Shown one piece after another: positions 1 to 12,880 of a DNA stretch of 64,000 bases (positions within the stretch are counted from its first letter, which is position 1; every line of letters starts with the position of its first letter). A program made the translations under genes and the position numbers. The DNA is from Botryococcus braunii (lineage: Eukaryota > Chlorophyta > Trebouxiophyceae). The notes under the pieces are model-generated. The model searched no databases. It was given only the letters and a program-made list of their open reading frames with translations, and had not been told where the DNA came from. Location of the stretch: NCBI GenBank assembly GCA_002005505.1, contig KV908382.1, positions 88,564 to 152,563 on the forward strand, written 5' to 3'.

Positions 1-3000
1 TTCACTGACTTTAGACTGCCATCTAAATACCTTTCAAAGGTAATCTGCATACCCAAAAAGTGTCGGGCCTCTCCTAAATCCTTCACTGCAAACTTACTTG
101 CAAGGAGAGACTTCACTTCAGAGATACATTTGGGGCCCTGAGAAACAATGAGAATATCATCCACATATAAAAGTAGATAAACAGTCTCAGAACTACCTCT
201 CTGCAGTATAAATAAAGATGGGTCTGCATCTGAAATGACAAAACCAGCAGATTTTAGAAAACTGCTGATAGTGACATACCAGGCCCTAGGAGCCTGTTTA
301 AGCCCATACAAGGCTTTGTGCAACCTGCAGACAGTGTTAGGCCCACCAATGTGAAACCCCTCTGGCTGCTGAATGAAGACCTTCTCTTCAAGGTCTGCAT
401 GCAAAAATGCAGTGCTCACATCCATTTGATGGACCTGCATGTTTCTCTCAACTGCTTTAGACAACACATATCTTAGAGTTGACTGCTTGGACACTGGTGC
501 ATACACTTCAGTGTAGTCAACACCATAAATTTGTTTAAAGCCTTTGGCCACAAGCCTAGCCTTAAACCTCTCAATCTCTCCAGTTTCAGAAAGTTTTACT
601 TTGTAAACCCACTTAACAGGAAGAGCCTTTTTCTTGGTTTTGTCATCAACCACAACATATGACCAAGTGCCTAGTGCCTTCAATGAATTCATCTCATCTT
701 GCATTGCACTGACCCACTTGTCACTCTCAGGTGAATTTATTGCATCTATATACTTTGCTGGCTCAATTATCAGTGTGTCCTTTTGAACTTGCACATAACC
801 ACTGAAATTTTCAATTGAATTTACTTCTTTTTGGAGTACTGTGTTCCTAACTCTGTCAGGATATCTACCCCCAAAGAGACCAGCAGGTGAGTGTGAGACA
901 CCAGCACCTTGAAAATCAAACTCAACAGGCTCAAGTTGGACATCAGGAGCCTCATTAACTATACCTTGTTGGAGGACCACTTGTGTAACATCCTGAACGG
1001 GATGCGGGTCCGAGCCATGGGATTCAGGACCTGCAATGTCCTGATTTTCTCCAAGGTTAGTGTTTTCTTGACTTATAAACTTGGCCCTTTCAAGATTTAG
1101 TTGATCAAACCTTATGACACTTGGATCAGTGCCCAAAGGGGCCAAAGAAACAGGAGACAAGTCTTCAGAAGTTTCATGCACATCTTCTCCAATGATTGCA
1201 GTTTCAGAATCTACAGGAAAATCCTCTTCTTCATTCACCACATCCAGGAGATCAGGCATTTCATCATCATCAGACAAGGCCTCCTCAAACTTGACAAATT
1301 GTCTTGCACACACTGTGACCTTGGAATCCATGAGAACACGATAATTCTTGCTGTGTCCATCATAGCCCAAGAAAATACCCTCCTTACTGACAGGGCTAAA
1401 TTTACCATCCCTTTTGGACTTTTCAATCATGACATGACACTTGCTCCCAAAAACACGTAAGTGACTGACATCAGGAACAGTGCCAAACCACATCTCAAAT
1501 GGGGTCTTATCATGATTTGAAACTGCAGACAAATTTCTAACATAGTTTGCAGTTAAGAGAGAGTCACCCCAATATTCTGGAGGTGGGCTCGAGGCAGTCA
1601 GCATGGCTCTTGCTTTCTCCTGCAGAGTCCTGTTCAGCCTCTCAATTTTCCCATTTTGTTGATGGGCATATGGTGCAGTCTTTTGGTGGACTGCACCATT
1701 TTTCCTGCAGAACTTTTCTAAACCAGAAAACTCAGTACCATTGTCGGTCCTGATAAACTTAACCTTGCACTCGTGCTAGGTCTGCCACTCAGTCAATAAA
1801 TTAATTGCCTCTCTTGATGCATCTGCCTTTGACTTGAGTAGAATGGTTGCTGACATCTCAGAAAATTCATCTAAGACATTAAGTGCATACTTCTCATCAT
1901 TATAAGTTTCTGGTGAGACTGGACCCATAAGATCCATATGCACAACTTCTAATTTACTAGTGCAAGCAGTGCCTGTTGGTTTAAAAGGCTGCACAGTTTG
2001 TTTCCCATGCAAGCAGGCACTGCAGACACCTCTCGTACCAATAGAACTTGAGAAATCAGAAGAGGGGAGTTTCATTCCCTTGACCATTTTTCCCTTCATC
2101 ATTCTTACCATGTAGGCTGGAGACAAGTGCCCCAGCCTCTGATGCCACAGGTCTGCATCCCTGTGAAGCACCTGAACATTGCATGCCTCCACAAACTTAG
2201 TTTCTGGATGAAAAGAAACATGCTTGTCTGGTAGAGCTAAGTCCACCAGCCACTGATAAGGGAAAGCATGCTCAGCATTTCCCAAATGGTACCCATTAGA
2301 ATCTGTAAGGTAACACTCGATACCCATAATATTGACATTGATACCATCTAAATAAGCTTTGCCCACTGATAGAAGATACTTCTTGCTAGAGGGAACATGC
2401 TTAACATTATGCAAGAACAAGGAACTGCCAGACTCGAGGAACACTTGCATGGAACCTTCTCCTATAATTTCCTCTGACTTGCCATTTGCCACAATCAGAC
2501 GTTGTGGCACATCAAACTTGACATAATTTATCATGTTGTCACTTGAAGGAGAAATGTGATCAGTTGACCCTGAATCTATAAGCCAAGCAGGAAGAGAAGG
2601 TTGGGAGATTACTGTATGCCTTTGTACACAATTAGTTTGTGCCCTCCTCTCCTGTGCTGCAAGCTTAGGACACGTTGACTTGGTGTGTCTTGGATTCCTG
2701 CAGTACTGGCAAATTAGTACAGGCCTTCCCTGCTGTTGAAACGCAGGTTGTCCTGTCCCTGAATTTTCACGGTTAGTATTTTTAGGCACTTCTGCCTGGT
2801 GAGCACCTGGACCAGCCCCACCTGAACCACCTTGCCTGCCTGCAGGCTGACCACCCCCACCTTGATTCCTATAAGGTTTGGGGTTGGAGGTGTTTGGAGG
2901 ATTATATGGCTTCTTTGCTTGAAGATCCATATATGTTAACTCAAGAACATGCTGGAGTTGGTGCACATTTGGATAGTTGTTGCACACAGACAGCTGTAAA

Positions 3001-4595
3001 CGCCTATCTACTTCATACTCTTCAGTGAGGCCTTCAATGATCATAGAGCACTGGCAAACCTCAGAACACTGCTCTCCTAGTGATTTGAGGTTGTTTGCAA
3101 TTTTCCTGCACCTTAACACGTAGTCAGATGGTTTTTCACCTGGCTTCATGGCAAATAACTTTTGCTCCGTGTGGAGGCTCATCAGCCTAGCTGCTGCTCT
3201 AGCGTTAAACACCTGCAGCAGCTTGTTCCACATGTGGTAAGCACTTGTCAAGTCAGTAATCTGAACAGAATATTGCTCAGTACATGCTTGAGTGATAATG
3301 GTTTGAGCTTTGAAATCATCATAAGCTCCCTGATAATCATCATGAACACAGTAGTTGACATTCATTTCCCACAACATAGCATACACTTGCTTTGTCCATG
3401 TCAACCAATTGGTATCATTCAGCTTGACTAACTCTATCTTTGGAGTTAACTTCTGATGAGAAGCGAACGAAGGGCCAGTGGTTGGATTTATGTTGGGCAG
3501 ACCAGGAATACCTACGTTTGGAAATTGACCTTGCCCAGTACTATATGGTGGCCCCTGACTATGAGGAGGACCACCCCAACCACCACCACCTGGTCCACCA
3601 GGACCGCCTGGACCACCAGGACCGCCTGGTCCTCCAGGACCACTAGGACCACCCCCACCAAAGCCACCAGGAACATTCCCACCAGAGCCCGGATAGACAG
3701 GGTATTGCGGGTAGTTGCCTGAGACTGGTGGAGGATGCCAAATCGAGCTTGCTCCTCCAGGGGGACCCCCACTGTATGGTGGCCCACCTCCAGGAGGTCC
3801 ACTGCCTGAGCTGTATGGGTAGCCACCACCAGGAGGGCCTCCAGCTGGAATTGCTGAAGCTGACGTTGACACTCCAAAGTTGGATGGTACCTGCACACTA
3901 GCTGGCTGAACCAAGGTTGGATTAGAAATTTGGTTCAGCGTTGAGGTAGGTAGTGAAATGGGGATCATGCCCCCGGTAGCCAGTGGTAGATAAACGGTTG
4001 CCTGTGCACTAGCTACTGATGTTGCTGGAACTATTGCGCCACTAGTAATAACTGGAATGCTAGCTGGCTGGACTGTCACAGCAGGATATTGTGAAACGGG
4101 TACTTGTAAAGGACCACTAGTAAGTGTCCTGGACCCTGAAACTGCAGACTGTGAAGGTCTCCGCAGAACCCTAGGTGCGCTTGAAACAGGAACAGGATTG
4201 ATCCTGACTGCTCTTCTGACACTGCTAGGATCTAAAGGAAGGTTGGAAGGCATACCACTAGGAGGAGAGATGCCTGAGCTTACAGCAGGAGCAGCTACAG
4301 CTAGAGGTTGACCAGCAGGATCAGCAGGAAGAGACTCAGAGTGATCATAATCCCCGTATAGATACTCATCACTTGACTCCCCTGCGTGGCGCCCCTCAGC
4401 TTCACTGTCCTCCGTTGAGCTGTTGGCACCTGCACCTACACTAGAGGTGTAGCCCGTTGAGTCTCCTTGAGTAGAATAAGATTGTTCGAAGCTTTCATTG
4501 TTATAAACGTTTGAGGGATCATCCTCAATGACAATGGGTACTTCATAAGATTCTTCAGGATTAGCATAGGGTGGCACAGTGTATGTACCACTCAT
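1..4595 (-). pseudogene. Ty1/copia gag-pol polyprotein with one premature amber stop, cut by window edge
   Basis: The start codon is at 4595 and 939 codons run to a TAG at 1776-1778. The same frame then stays open to base 1, so one nonsense codon interrupts an otherwise continuous copia polyprotein. Order: a long Ser/Pro/Gly-rich N-terminus (Gly-Pro tract near 3590-3660); a gag domain with a CX2CX4HX4C zinc knuckle (CQYCRNPRHTKSTC, about aa 627-641); retropepsin motif IDSGSTDH (about aa 671); pre-integrase zinc region (WHQRLGHL); integrase beginning VHMDLMGP. After the stop come TDNGTEF and the HQQNGKIERLNRT integrase motif, a variable linker, and copia RT with FKARLVAKG and YVDD (156-167). 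RNase H lies outside the window. A C-to-T change (CAG to TAG) would explain the stop. Frame was checked at several points between 1 and 1775; a second stop in a short stretch is not fully excluded. Confidence 0.9.
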
Positions 4596-4974
4596 TGCAT
4601 GAAAATAACGTAGTCAGCACAAGCTCTAACTGGTAGAGCTCTCCAGCGAGCACCCCAGCCTTCCCAAGGGAAAGCTGCCTTCACCAATAACCAACTTCTC
4701 TCCCACTGCCTTAGCCCCAAGGGCTTAGACAATCGAGAAGTCCAACCAGAGTAACCCACCAGAAGACAGCAAGAGTCCTTCTACCTGACACGGTGGTCTG
4801 CGTAGACCCCGTGTAGGCTTAGGTGCTCTTTAGTCTTTAAAAGAGTGCTATAAAAAGCAAAACGTAGAAAGCTGCGAGGCTTCTTTACGTAGAAAGATCC
4901 CGTGCGCCGGGAGACGATAATACCATAAGCGATTTAATCGCCGATACCATTTAGCGTACACTGGGAGAACGAAA
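4596..4974 (-). other. Leader of the first copia, with putative primer-binding site
   Basis: Non-coding DNA upstream of the minus-strand copia start. On the minus strand TGGTATCGGCGA lies at 4949-4938. The same string follows the 5' LTRs at 48114 and 50384, so it is likely a tRNA primer-binding site. The 5' LTR should then begin near 4950 and run rightwards, into the GATC-rich repeat interrupted at 5045. I could not define its outer end. Confidence 0.5.
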
Positions 4975-5044
4975 TTATCCCACATTGATCCCACGGTCCC
5001 AGATTGATCCCACGGCAATCCCACATTGATCCCACCAGAATCCC
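4975..5044. repeat. Left part of the TCCCACATYGATCCC repeat, split by an LTR element
   Basis: Several degenerate copies of a motif around ATCCCACATTGATCCCAC follow CACTGGGAGAACGAAATT. The same boundary sequence, inverted, ends the array at 27735. The final ATCCC (5040-5044) is the target-site duplication of the element inserted at 5045; the repeat resumes at 12049. Confidence 0.75.
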
Positions 5045-6448
5045 TGTGGGTTCTGCAACCCAAAGCCGATGGTGTTACCATTCACAGATGATGGATGTCG
5101 AATGACATGATCACAATCACCGATTTAATGAGCATGCGGAAAGTTCTCAACACAGTTACGAACGCATGCCGAACATAAGGATGCGCAGGTGAGACACATA
5201 ACAAGCTTGCTTGATAAGCAAGCTTGCTTGGAGAATACTCCATTGAATGTCTGCTACAAAGGGAATGCATCGAGACGTGCAAATAAAGATATGAACTAAA
5301 CGTGCACCACTTGACTACTCTTACCTGCAACCCAAAGCCGATGGTGTTACCATTCACAGATGATGGATGTCGAATGACATGATCACAATCACCTGTACCA
5401 GTACTACTTGTCAATGCTTTGGGTTCAACAAATGATTAAAGACTAAGTGATACACGTTTCTCACTAGTCGGGGCTTACCGATTTAATGAGCATGCGGAAA
5501 GTTCTCAACACAGTTACGAACGCATGCCGAACATAAGGATGCGCAGGTGAGACACATAACAAGCTTGCTTGATAAGCAAGCTTGCTTGGAGAATACTCCA
5601 TTGAATGTCTGACCTGCTGCCCCGATCACGAAGCCATAAACCAGACTTGTTGACCAATCTAATATACGCGTTAACGTCCACTTTTGGATAAAGGTTCGAT
5701 TCTAGGCCAATCATCCAAGTCAATCGATTGAGCTCAGTCTCCCTTCACAATAGTAATGTGATCAAAGGAAGACTAATTGCCACCGACAGAGACCACTCTT
5801 ATCAAGAGATTGCTTGATCAGATTTCTTAAGTACCAACTCCCATGAAAGCAATTGCAATCTCCATCTACTAGCCGCATTTAACTAACAACAACAAAGGAC
5901 ATAAAGCTAAGGATCTGATCAGCATGAACCTGTACAAATAACAAGTACCACGTGATCTGTAGTTCGACTGGAGTCATAGGAATAAACAGCTTGCACCTAA
6001 GCAACTGGTCCCCTGAGACCTAATCTCATCATAGGTACAGGAAACATAGTCAATGCCTATTGCATTCGACAAGGCAATACACAAGTCATTACATCCAAGT
6101 ATGACTTCAACTCAATAACAGTCAATTGCTCACTGTATGCGCGTGCAAATGCATATGCATGCTTAATACGATTGTAAAAACAGTATACCGAGAACATGAA
6201 GTATCAACCTATGAAGTATCATCGAGTTTATGATTAACAACCATATCCAATAGTGTCCCATAGCACCTTATTGACATCTTCTTTGGAATAGTTATGGTTG
6301 TGTGATTACACAACACAATTAACGTATTTTAAGATTAAGAGTTGTAGTAAGTGTGCCAACACAATATGAACCAGTTCACCCATGAAATCGCAATGATAAT
6401 CCATATCATGATCATTATCTGTAGGTGAATCATGGTTCATATCCAACA
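5045..6448 (-). repeat. 3' LTR of the non-autonomous copia-like element
   Basis: 1,404 bp. It contains its own internal duplications: 5057-5124 recurs at 5329-5394, and 5121-5252 recurs at 5480-5611. The second duplicated block includes a perfect hairpin, AAGCTTGCTT / AAGCAAGCTT with a 3-nt loop (5203-5225). No ORF of interest. Confidence 0.85.
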
Positions 6449-6841
6449 ATCTTCCCCTTTGGCACATTTGCTCAACTTGCAAATTAGGCACGTTCCTCGA
6501 AACTATGAAGCATATACAATGAACATTAATCCCTTACTCGATTAAGTACATGTCCGTAAATCTCATAATGAAATTTACGTGCAAGATCCATATATGTGTT
6601 TGGGCAATCACTGACCTGATATCTGGATACAATTAAGAATTATACCTCCGGACGTATACTTCTTCTGAGCAATCACTGCCTAGATACGCAAGTGCTCAAG
6701 CACTCAATCGTAGGACAATAACTGCCTAGATTAAACTCCACACAAGTACAACGTCAGCTGAGCTGATAAGCAGATGTAAACGCAAACAAGCTCAGATATA
6801 GCACATATAGGCGAAGAGACAAGCGTAAAGAAGACGCCCAG
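6449..6841. other. Element interior, no gene seen
   Basis: AT-rich stretch between the polypurine tract and the minisatellite. No coding similarity or repeat recognised. Confidence 0.6.
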
Positions 6842-7600
6842 AGACACGCGCCGAGAAGACGCGCCCAGAGAGGACGGGCAGAGAACAGGCGCAGGGACAA
6901 GCCCAGACACACGCGCCGAGAAGACGCGCCCAGAGAGGACGGGCAGAGAAGACGCGCAGAGACAAGCCCAGACACACGCGCCGAGTAGACGCGCCCAGAG
7001 AGGACGGGCAGAGAAGACAAGCAGAGACAAGCCCAGACACACGCGCCGAGAAGACGCGCCCAGAGAGGACGGGCAGAGAAGATGCGCAGAGAGAAGCCCA
7101 GAAACACGCGCCAAGAAGACGCGCCCAGAGAGGACGGGCAGAGAAGACGCGCAGAGAGAAGCCCAGACAGAAGCGCCAAGAAGACGCGCCCAGTGAGGAC
7201 GGGCATAGAAGACGCGCAGAGACAAGCCCAGACACACGCGCCGTGAAGACGCGCCCAGAGAGGACGGGCAGAGAAGACGCGCAGAGAGAAGCCCAGACAC
7301 ACGCGCCGAGAAGACGCGCCCAGAGAGGACGGGCATAGAAGACGCGCAGAGACAAGCCCAGACACACGCGCCGTGAAGACGCGCCCAGAGAGGACGGGCA
7401 GAGAAGACGCGCAGAGAGAAGCCCAGACACACGCGCCGAGAAGACGCGCCCAGAGAGGACGGGCATAGAAGACGCGCAGAGACAAGCCCAGACACACGCG
7501 CCGTGAAGACGCGCCCAGAGAGGACGGGCAGAGAAGATGCGATGAGATATGCTCAGAGACACGTGCCGAGAAGACGCGCCGAGAAGACGGGCAGAGAAGA
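6842..7600. repeat. 65-bp minisatellite, about 11 copies, with 130-bp higher-order structure
   Basis: The motif ACGCGCCGAGAAGACGCG recurs at 6846, 6911, 6976, 7041, then every 65 bases to 7561. Between about 7206 and 7530 two monomer variants alternate (GGGCATAG..GACAAG..CCGTG against GGGCAGAG..GAGAAG..CCGAG), giving a 130-bp higher-order unit. The monomer itself repeats GAGAAGACGCG and CAGAGA pieces. Because 65 is not a multiple of 3 and the minus strand lacks stops, long minus-strand frames of Arg/Ser/Leu/Cys-rich sequence appear in all phases; these are not evidence of a gene. Confidence 0.95.
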
Positions 7601-10315
7601 CGCTCAGAGACATAAGCATAGAAATGCGCCTCAGCTGAGTAGATAAACATAGGTATGCAGCAATAGGACTACACCCCAGCTTGAGGTGACAAATTGGTGC
7701 CGGATCACTATGATCCAATATATTAATATTCTTAAGATAATGCAACACCACTATGGTGCTCATAGGAGACTAATCAATGATAACCATAGGCCAAGTTTTA
7801 GTGCTCACGCACCTCAAGGAAATAACTTCCCCTGCTTCATTGCTTCCCCTCAAACAAGTAACACCTTAGGACTTTTCACGCTTTGTCTAGTGCTACCACT
7901 AACTCTTCCGCTGAGTAATCTATATATACCACTAACTCTTCCGCTGAGTAGTAGTACAAACAAACGACTTGAGGGATCTCCGCTTATTATCAGCAAAGCG
8001 GATACCCAAGAGTACACGATCACCGTGCACAAGACCCACGACACCGTGCACAAGCGGGATGGGATACTCTCCATTTGCTCACACACAACGAAATGACATG
8101 CTAAAAGCATTTATTCTAATGTCACTTTAATTCACAAGTCTTTGATAGACATGAGTGCGGAACATCGTTCCATGATCAACTCTTGTAATATCAAACCGTA
8201 TCTCAACAACACCAAGCTCCAGTACCATAAACAACAAGCATATCATGCACCAAACTGCAATGCACTCTAATTTAAAAGGCTCTACTATGCATGAACTCAT
8301 GTAACCAGTAGATGACTTAACAACGATAACATACACATATAGGATCCGTATAGGACACATATAGGTCCGGACTACTTACGCACTCTACAGAGCGAGGTGT
8401 ATTAACTTGCTTCCCCTTAAACCTTGGGAAAATACAACACACAAAGCAATGCCTAAATGCTTAAAGGTCAACGCTCAAGTGATCCTAAACAAAATACCAG
8501 CCAATAACCATGGATAACATAAGATTCCTCTGTAAACCGCTTGAAGATTCGAGTCATGGATCTATCGGAGTATCGGATAGTACCTCGATCGACAAAATTC
8601 ATTAGTCGACACGGAGTCTCAATCCTAAAAGCGAGTGTCTACCACCCGATCTCACTCGACTCGAACCGTAGAACCAGACATCGACGCGCAGTCTCTCATT
8701 ACCGTGTGAAAACCAGACCTGTCACGTTTTTATGAGGCTGCAGAGCCTTCCTGAGCTTCCCTGAACCAGGGAAGACCACTCAAGACACACAGCATACTCC
8801 AGACCTATTTTAAAATTATATCTAATGCGATGAAATGCCTAAAGATCACTGAACATGGGTATTTAAGGGTAGACGAGCAAAAGGCGCAAGAGACGCAACG
8901 ATGTGGGCAAACACTGAACCATCCAGAGCTCATTCCAGTTTCAACCGAAACTTAAATAACTTGGCCTAATATTGCATACTAATAAGAAGTACATTAGAGA
9001 GAATTCCCAGCCCTTCTCTATGGGCTGCATTTCCTCAACTACCCTTTATAAACGTTCATTATCCTTGGCAGATGTTTGTCTGACTCCAGGGAGTACACAG
9101 CCACTGAACATCAGTGACCCTCTCCTTCATCATATCTCTGCTCATCAGAAAGATTATTTAATGTCAAAGAAATATATATGTCAGGTAGCATTGAAGGAAT
9201 CAGCCAATCATCAATCAGGACCCTCTTCATGCAATCTGCATTTCACAAATCAAACACTAAGCTCCTACCAAAGAGCTAATATTATCAGTTTTTTTTTGTC
9301 ATCATTACCAGAAACCAAAGTACATGACTGGAGGAACCAAATATGGATTTCCTCCCTATGTTCCATAGTTTTCCCCAAGTTTTAGGAACCCTCCTCAACT
9401 CATGTAAGGTAAAACCAGGCCCTCTTGGAGATCCACTATCATGTCCAACAGCAATTATTAACAACCTTAGCCAAACACTATTACTGATTGATGATAATCC
9501 CTTGGTATTTGTACCAACATTGGCTTAAACTCACACTCATGCAAGAACCAACATATATATATTGAAGTGTAAACTTCTACAAGAGCCACAAGTGTGAAGT
9601 GAAGAATGTCAACCCAAGGTCTTCGGGTAATTTAGGTTCCAAGATCTTGGTCTAGACCTGCCTCAAGCACAAGGTCAAAAGACAAGGCCATCTTTGTGTG
9701 TACATTCTCATTGAGCATTGTCATTTACTATTGCAAGTAGCTCATGCTCTTGTATATCACACAACACATTCTCCCAGTCTGAAGACACCTTGAATAGACC
9801 TTCACTTGAGCTAGAATTAATTTACACATTAAGGGAAAGAGCATATCTGCCTCACTTGGCCTTCATCAAATGTGGATAACATATTCCCATCATTGCAAAG
9901 ACTACCTAAGTCAGAACCGCTAATCAAATTGCTCAATTATAGCAAATCTTAAACTAATTGCCCAAAGGTAAGACAACCATTGTCACTTATCGGGAAGGAT
10001 GCGGAAACGGATACGTGGTAAGCGGCTTCAAAGATGCAATTACAGGATCTCAAATATCAGCCACTACCTTTTCGATGCCATTATGACTGTAAATAATGGT
10101 TGAAATTTCATTCATGCTTCGTATGCAAGAATGAGGAACACGGCGTGGCTGCCGATGGCGAAGCGATGGAGAGAGGCACTCTGCCTCATCATCCGCCATA
10201 ATTTTGCGAGATGGGAATACTTTGACCTTTAGTAGCTTGCCAAATCGACGAGTTAAAAGGAGGCCTGAACCTCCGATGTTGATGACGACGTGCTCCAGCC
10301 GAAGACCGCCCAAGG
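7601..10315. other. Interior of the non-autonomous element, no recognisable gene
   Basis: Only short unconvincing ORFs (up to 137 aa), with no protein motif on either strand. TATA-type microsatellite patches occur near 9553. The stretch is probably leader or unrelated captured sequence of the LTR element. Confidence 0.6.
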
Positions 10316-10331
10316 CGGTGGGCCCATAACC
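10316..10331 (-). other. Primer-binding site, initiator tRNA-Met half-molecule type
   Basis: Read on the minus strand, GGTTATGGGCCCACCG starts two bases inside the 5' LTR. It is complementary to the plant initiator tRNA-Met anticodon arm (GTGGGCCCATAACC), the internal priming mode known from Drosophila copia. Matching sites occur at 37366 and 56358-56372. Confidence 0.8.
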
Positions 10332-10333
10332 AT

Positions 10334-12048
10334 TGTGGGTTCTGCAACCCAAAGCCGATGGTGTTACCATTCACAGATGATGGATGTCGAATGACATGAT
10401 CACAATCACCGATTTAATGAGCATGCGGAAAGTTCTCAACACAGTTACGAACGCATGCCGAACATAAGGATGCGCAGGTGAGACACATAACAAGCTTGCT
10501 TGATAAGCAAGCTTGCTTGGAGAATACTCCATTGAATGTCTGCTACAAAGGGAATGCATCGAGACGTGCAAATAAAGATATGAACTAAACGTGCACCACT
10601 TGACTACTCTTACCTGCAACCAAAGCCGATGGTGTTACCATCACAGATGATGGATGTCGAATGACATGATCACAATCACTGTACAGTACTACTTGTCAAT
10701 GCTTGGGTAACAAATGATAAAGACTAATGATACACGTTCTCACTAGTCGGGCTTACCGATTAATGAGCATGCGGAAAGTTCTCAACACAGTTACGAACGC
10801 ATGCCGAACATAAGGATGCGCAGGTGAGACACATAACAAGCTTGCTTGATAAGCAAGCTTGCTTGGAGAATACTCCATTGAATGTCTGACCTGCTGCCCC
10901 GATCACGAAGCCATAAACCAGACTTGTTGACCAATCTAATATACGCGTTAACGTCCACTTTTGGATAAAGGTTCGATTCTAGGCCAATCATCCAAGTCAA
11001 TCGATTGAGCTCAGTCTCCTTCACAATATAATGTGATCAAAGGAAGACTAATTGCACGACAGAGACCACTTTATCAGAATTGTTGATCAGATTTTTAATA
11101 CCAACTCCATGAAGCAATTGCATCTCANNNNNNNNNNNNNNNNNNNNNNNNNNNNNNNNNNNNNNNNNNNNNNNNNNNNNNNNNNNNNNNNNNNNNNNNN
11201 NNNNNNNNNNNNNNNNNNNNNNNNNNNNNNNNNNNNNNNNNNNNNNNNNNNNNNNNNNNNNNNNNNNNNNNNNNNNNNNNNNNNNNNNNNNNNNNNNNNN
11301 NNNNNNNNNNNNNNNNNNNNNNNNNNNNNNNNNNNNNNNNNNNNNNNNNNNNNNNNNNNNNNNNNNNNNNNNNNNNNNNNNNNNNNNNNNNNNNNNNNNN
11401 NNNNNNNNNNNNNNNNNNNNNNNNNNNNNNNNNNNNNNNNNNNNNNNNNNNNNNNNNNNNNNNNNNNNNNNNNNNNNNNNNNNNNNNNNNNNNNNNNNNN
11501 ACATAAAGCTAGATCTGATCAGCATGAACCTGTACAAATAACAAGTACCACGTGATCTGTAGTTCGACTGGAGTCATAGGAATAAACAGCTTGCACCTAA
11601 GCAACTGGTCCCCTGAGACCTAATCTCATCATAGGTACAGGAAACATAGTCAATGCCTATTGCATTCGACAAGGCAATACACAAGTCATTACATCCAAGT
11701 ATGACTTCAACTCAATAACAGTCAATTGCTCACTGTATGCGCGTGCAAATGCATATGCATGCTTAATACGATTGTAAAAACAGTATACCGAGAACATGAA
11801 GTATCAACCTATGAAGTATCATCGAGTTTATGATTAACAACCATATCCAATAGTGTCCCATAGCACCTTATTGACATCTTCTTTGGAATAGTTATGGTTG
11901 TGTGATTACACAACACAATTAACGTATTTTAAGATTAAGAGTTGTAGTAAGTGTGCCAACACAATATGAACCAGTTCACCCATGAAATCGCAATGATAAT
12001 CCATATCATGATCATTATCTGTAGGTGAATCATGGTTCATATCCAACA
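10334..12048 (-). repeat. 5' LTR of the non-autonomous element, containing an assembly gap
   Basis: Same sequence as 5045-6448. Between about 10620 and 11127 it carries many single-base deletions relative to the left copy (for example AACCCAAAG read as AACCAAAG), and 373 N follow. The deletions cluster next to the gap, which suggests poor consensus rather than biological decay. Confidence 0.85.
11128..11500. other. Assembly gap (373 N)
   Basis: Run of N. By alignment with the left LTR, only about 32 bases should be missing (between positions equivalent to 5868 and 5900), so the gap length is probably arbitrary. Confidence 0.95.
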
Positions 12049-12175
12049 ATCCCACATCGATCCCACTCTCGGTGGGATTTTGTAGTCGCAATCCCACCAA
12101 TCCCACATCGATCCCACCTCGATCCCACGTTCCCACACCAATCCCACATTGTTCCCAAAAGAATCCCAGACCAAG
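12049..12175. repeat. Right part of the TCCCACATCGATCCC repeat
   Basis: Continuation of the array interrupted at 5044. Motifs such as ATCCCACATCGATCCCAC recur with both orientations present (GGTGGGATT near 12070). Confidence 0.75.
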
Positions 12176-12189
12176 AAAGTACCATTGCA

Positions 12190-12420
12190 AGGATGAATGT
12201 CACCTCATGACAGCTGTCCAAGGGTCACAGCCATCTGGACATCATGCAAAATGCATGTCCAACCTGTTTCCCATCCCCATGTCTGCAAAGACCACTAAAA
12301 GTCAGATATATATACTCCTCCCCTAGGGTGCCAGGGGCCTCCCACAACCCCTCTCTGCCAGGGCAGCAAATTTGAGCCATCATCTCCAAAAGTTTAATCT
12401 GCAGCCACACCCAGCCACAG
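12190..12420 (+). repeat. Core of a dispersed microsatellite-bearing repeat
   Basis: The segment around 12280-12420 (CCACTAAA, CAGATATATATACTCCTCCCC, GAGCCATCATCTCCAA) recurs as a reverse complement at 26094-26300. In both places it directly abuts a CA/TG microsatellite. No coding signal. Confidence 0.7.
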
Positions 12421-12840
<420 letters not shown>

Positions 12841-12860
12841 ACAAAGAGAGAGAGAGGGGG

Positions 12861-12880
12861 CCAAGGGCAATTGCCCTTGG
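12861..12880. repeat. 20-bp perfect palindrome
   Basis: CCAAGGGCAATTGCCCTTGG equals its own reverse complement. It lies just after the CA/GA tract; function unknown. Confidence 0.95.

Larger units (their letters stand above)
5045..12048 (-). mobile_element. Non-autonomous copia-like LTR element, 7 kb, TSD ATCCC
   Basis: Direct terminal repeats (5045-6448 and 10334-12048) begin TGTTGGATATG and end CCCACA in minus orientation. They are flanked by ATCCC at 5040-5044 and 12049-12053. A primer site complementary to the initiator tRNA-Met anticodon arm lies inside the right repeat (10316-10331). A purine tract, AAAGGGGAAGAT, lies inside the left one (6449-6460, read on the minus strand). The 3.9-kb interior encodes no gag or pol domain I can recognise, so it is a large non-autonomous derivative that would need copia proteins in trans. 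Confidence 0.85.

Noticed and set aside
4970..5044. CACTA-type (En/Spm) transposon end at CACTGGGAGAACG
   Set aside because: The terminus resembles CACTA/G and has subterminal repeats, but no matching inverted end or 3-bp TSD could be found.
6731..7763. Three overlapping 250-320 aa minus-strand ORFs
   Set aside because: Artefact of the 65-bp tandem repeat lacking stops; same peptide in all frames.
11037..11555. ORFs of 166-167 aa
   Set aside because: Span the run of N.
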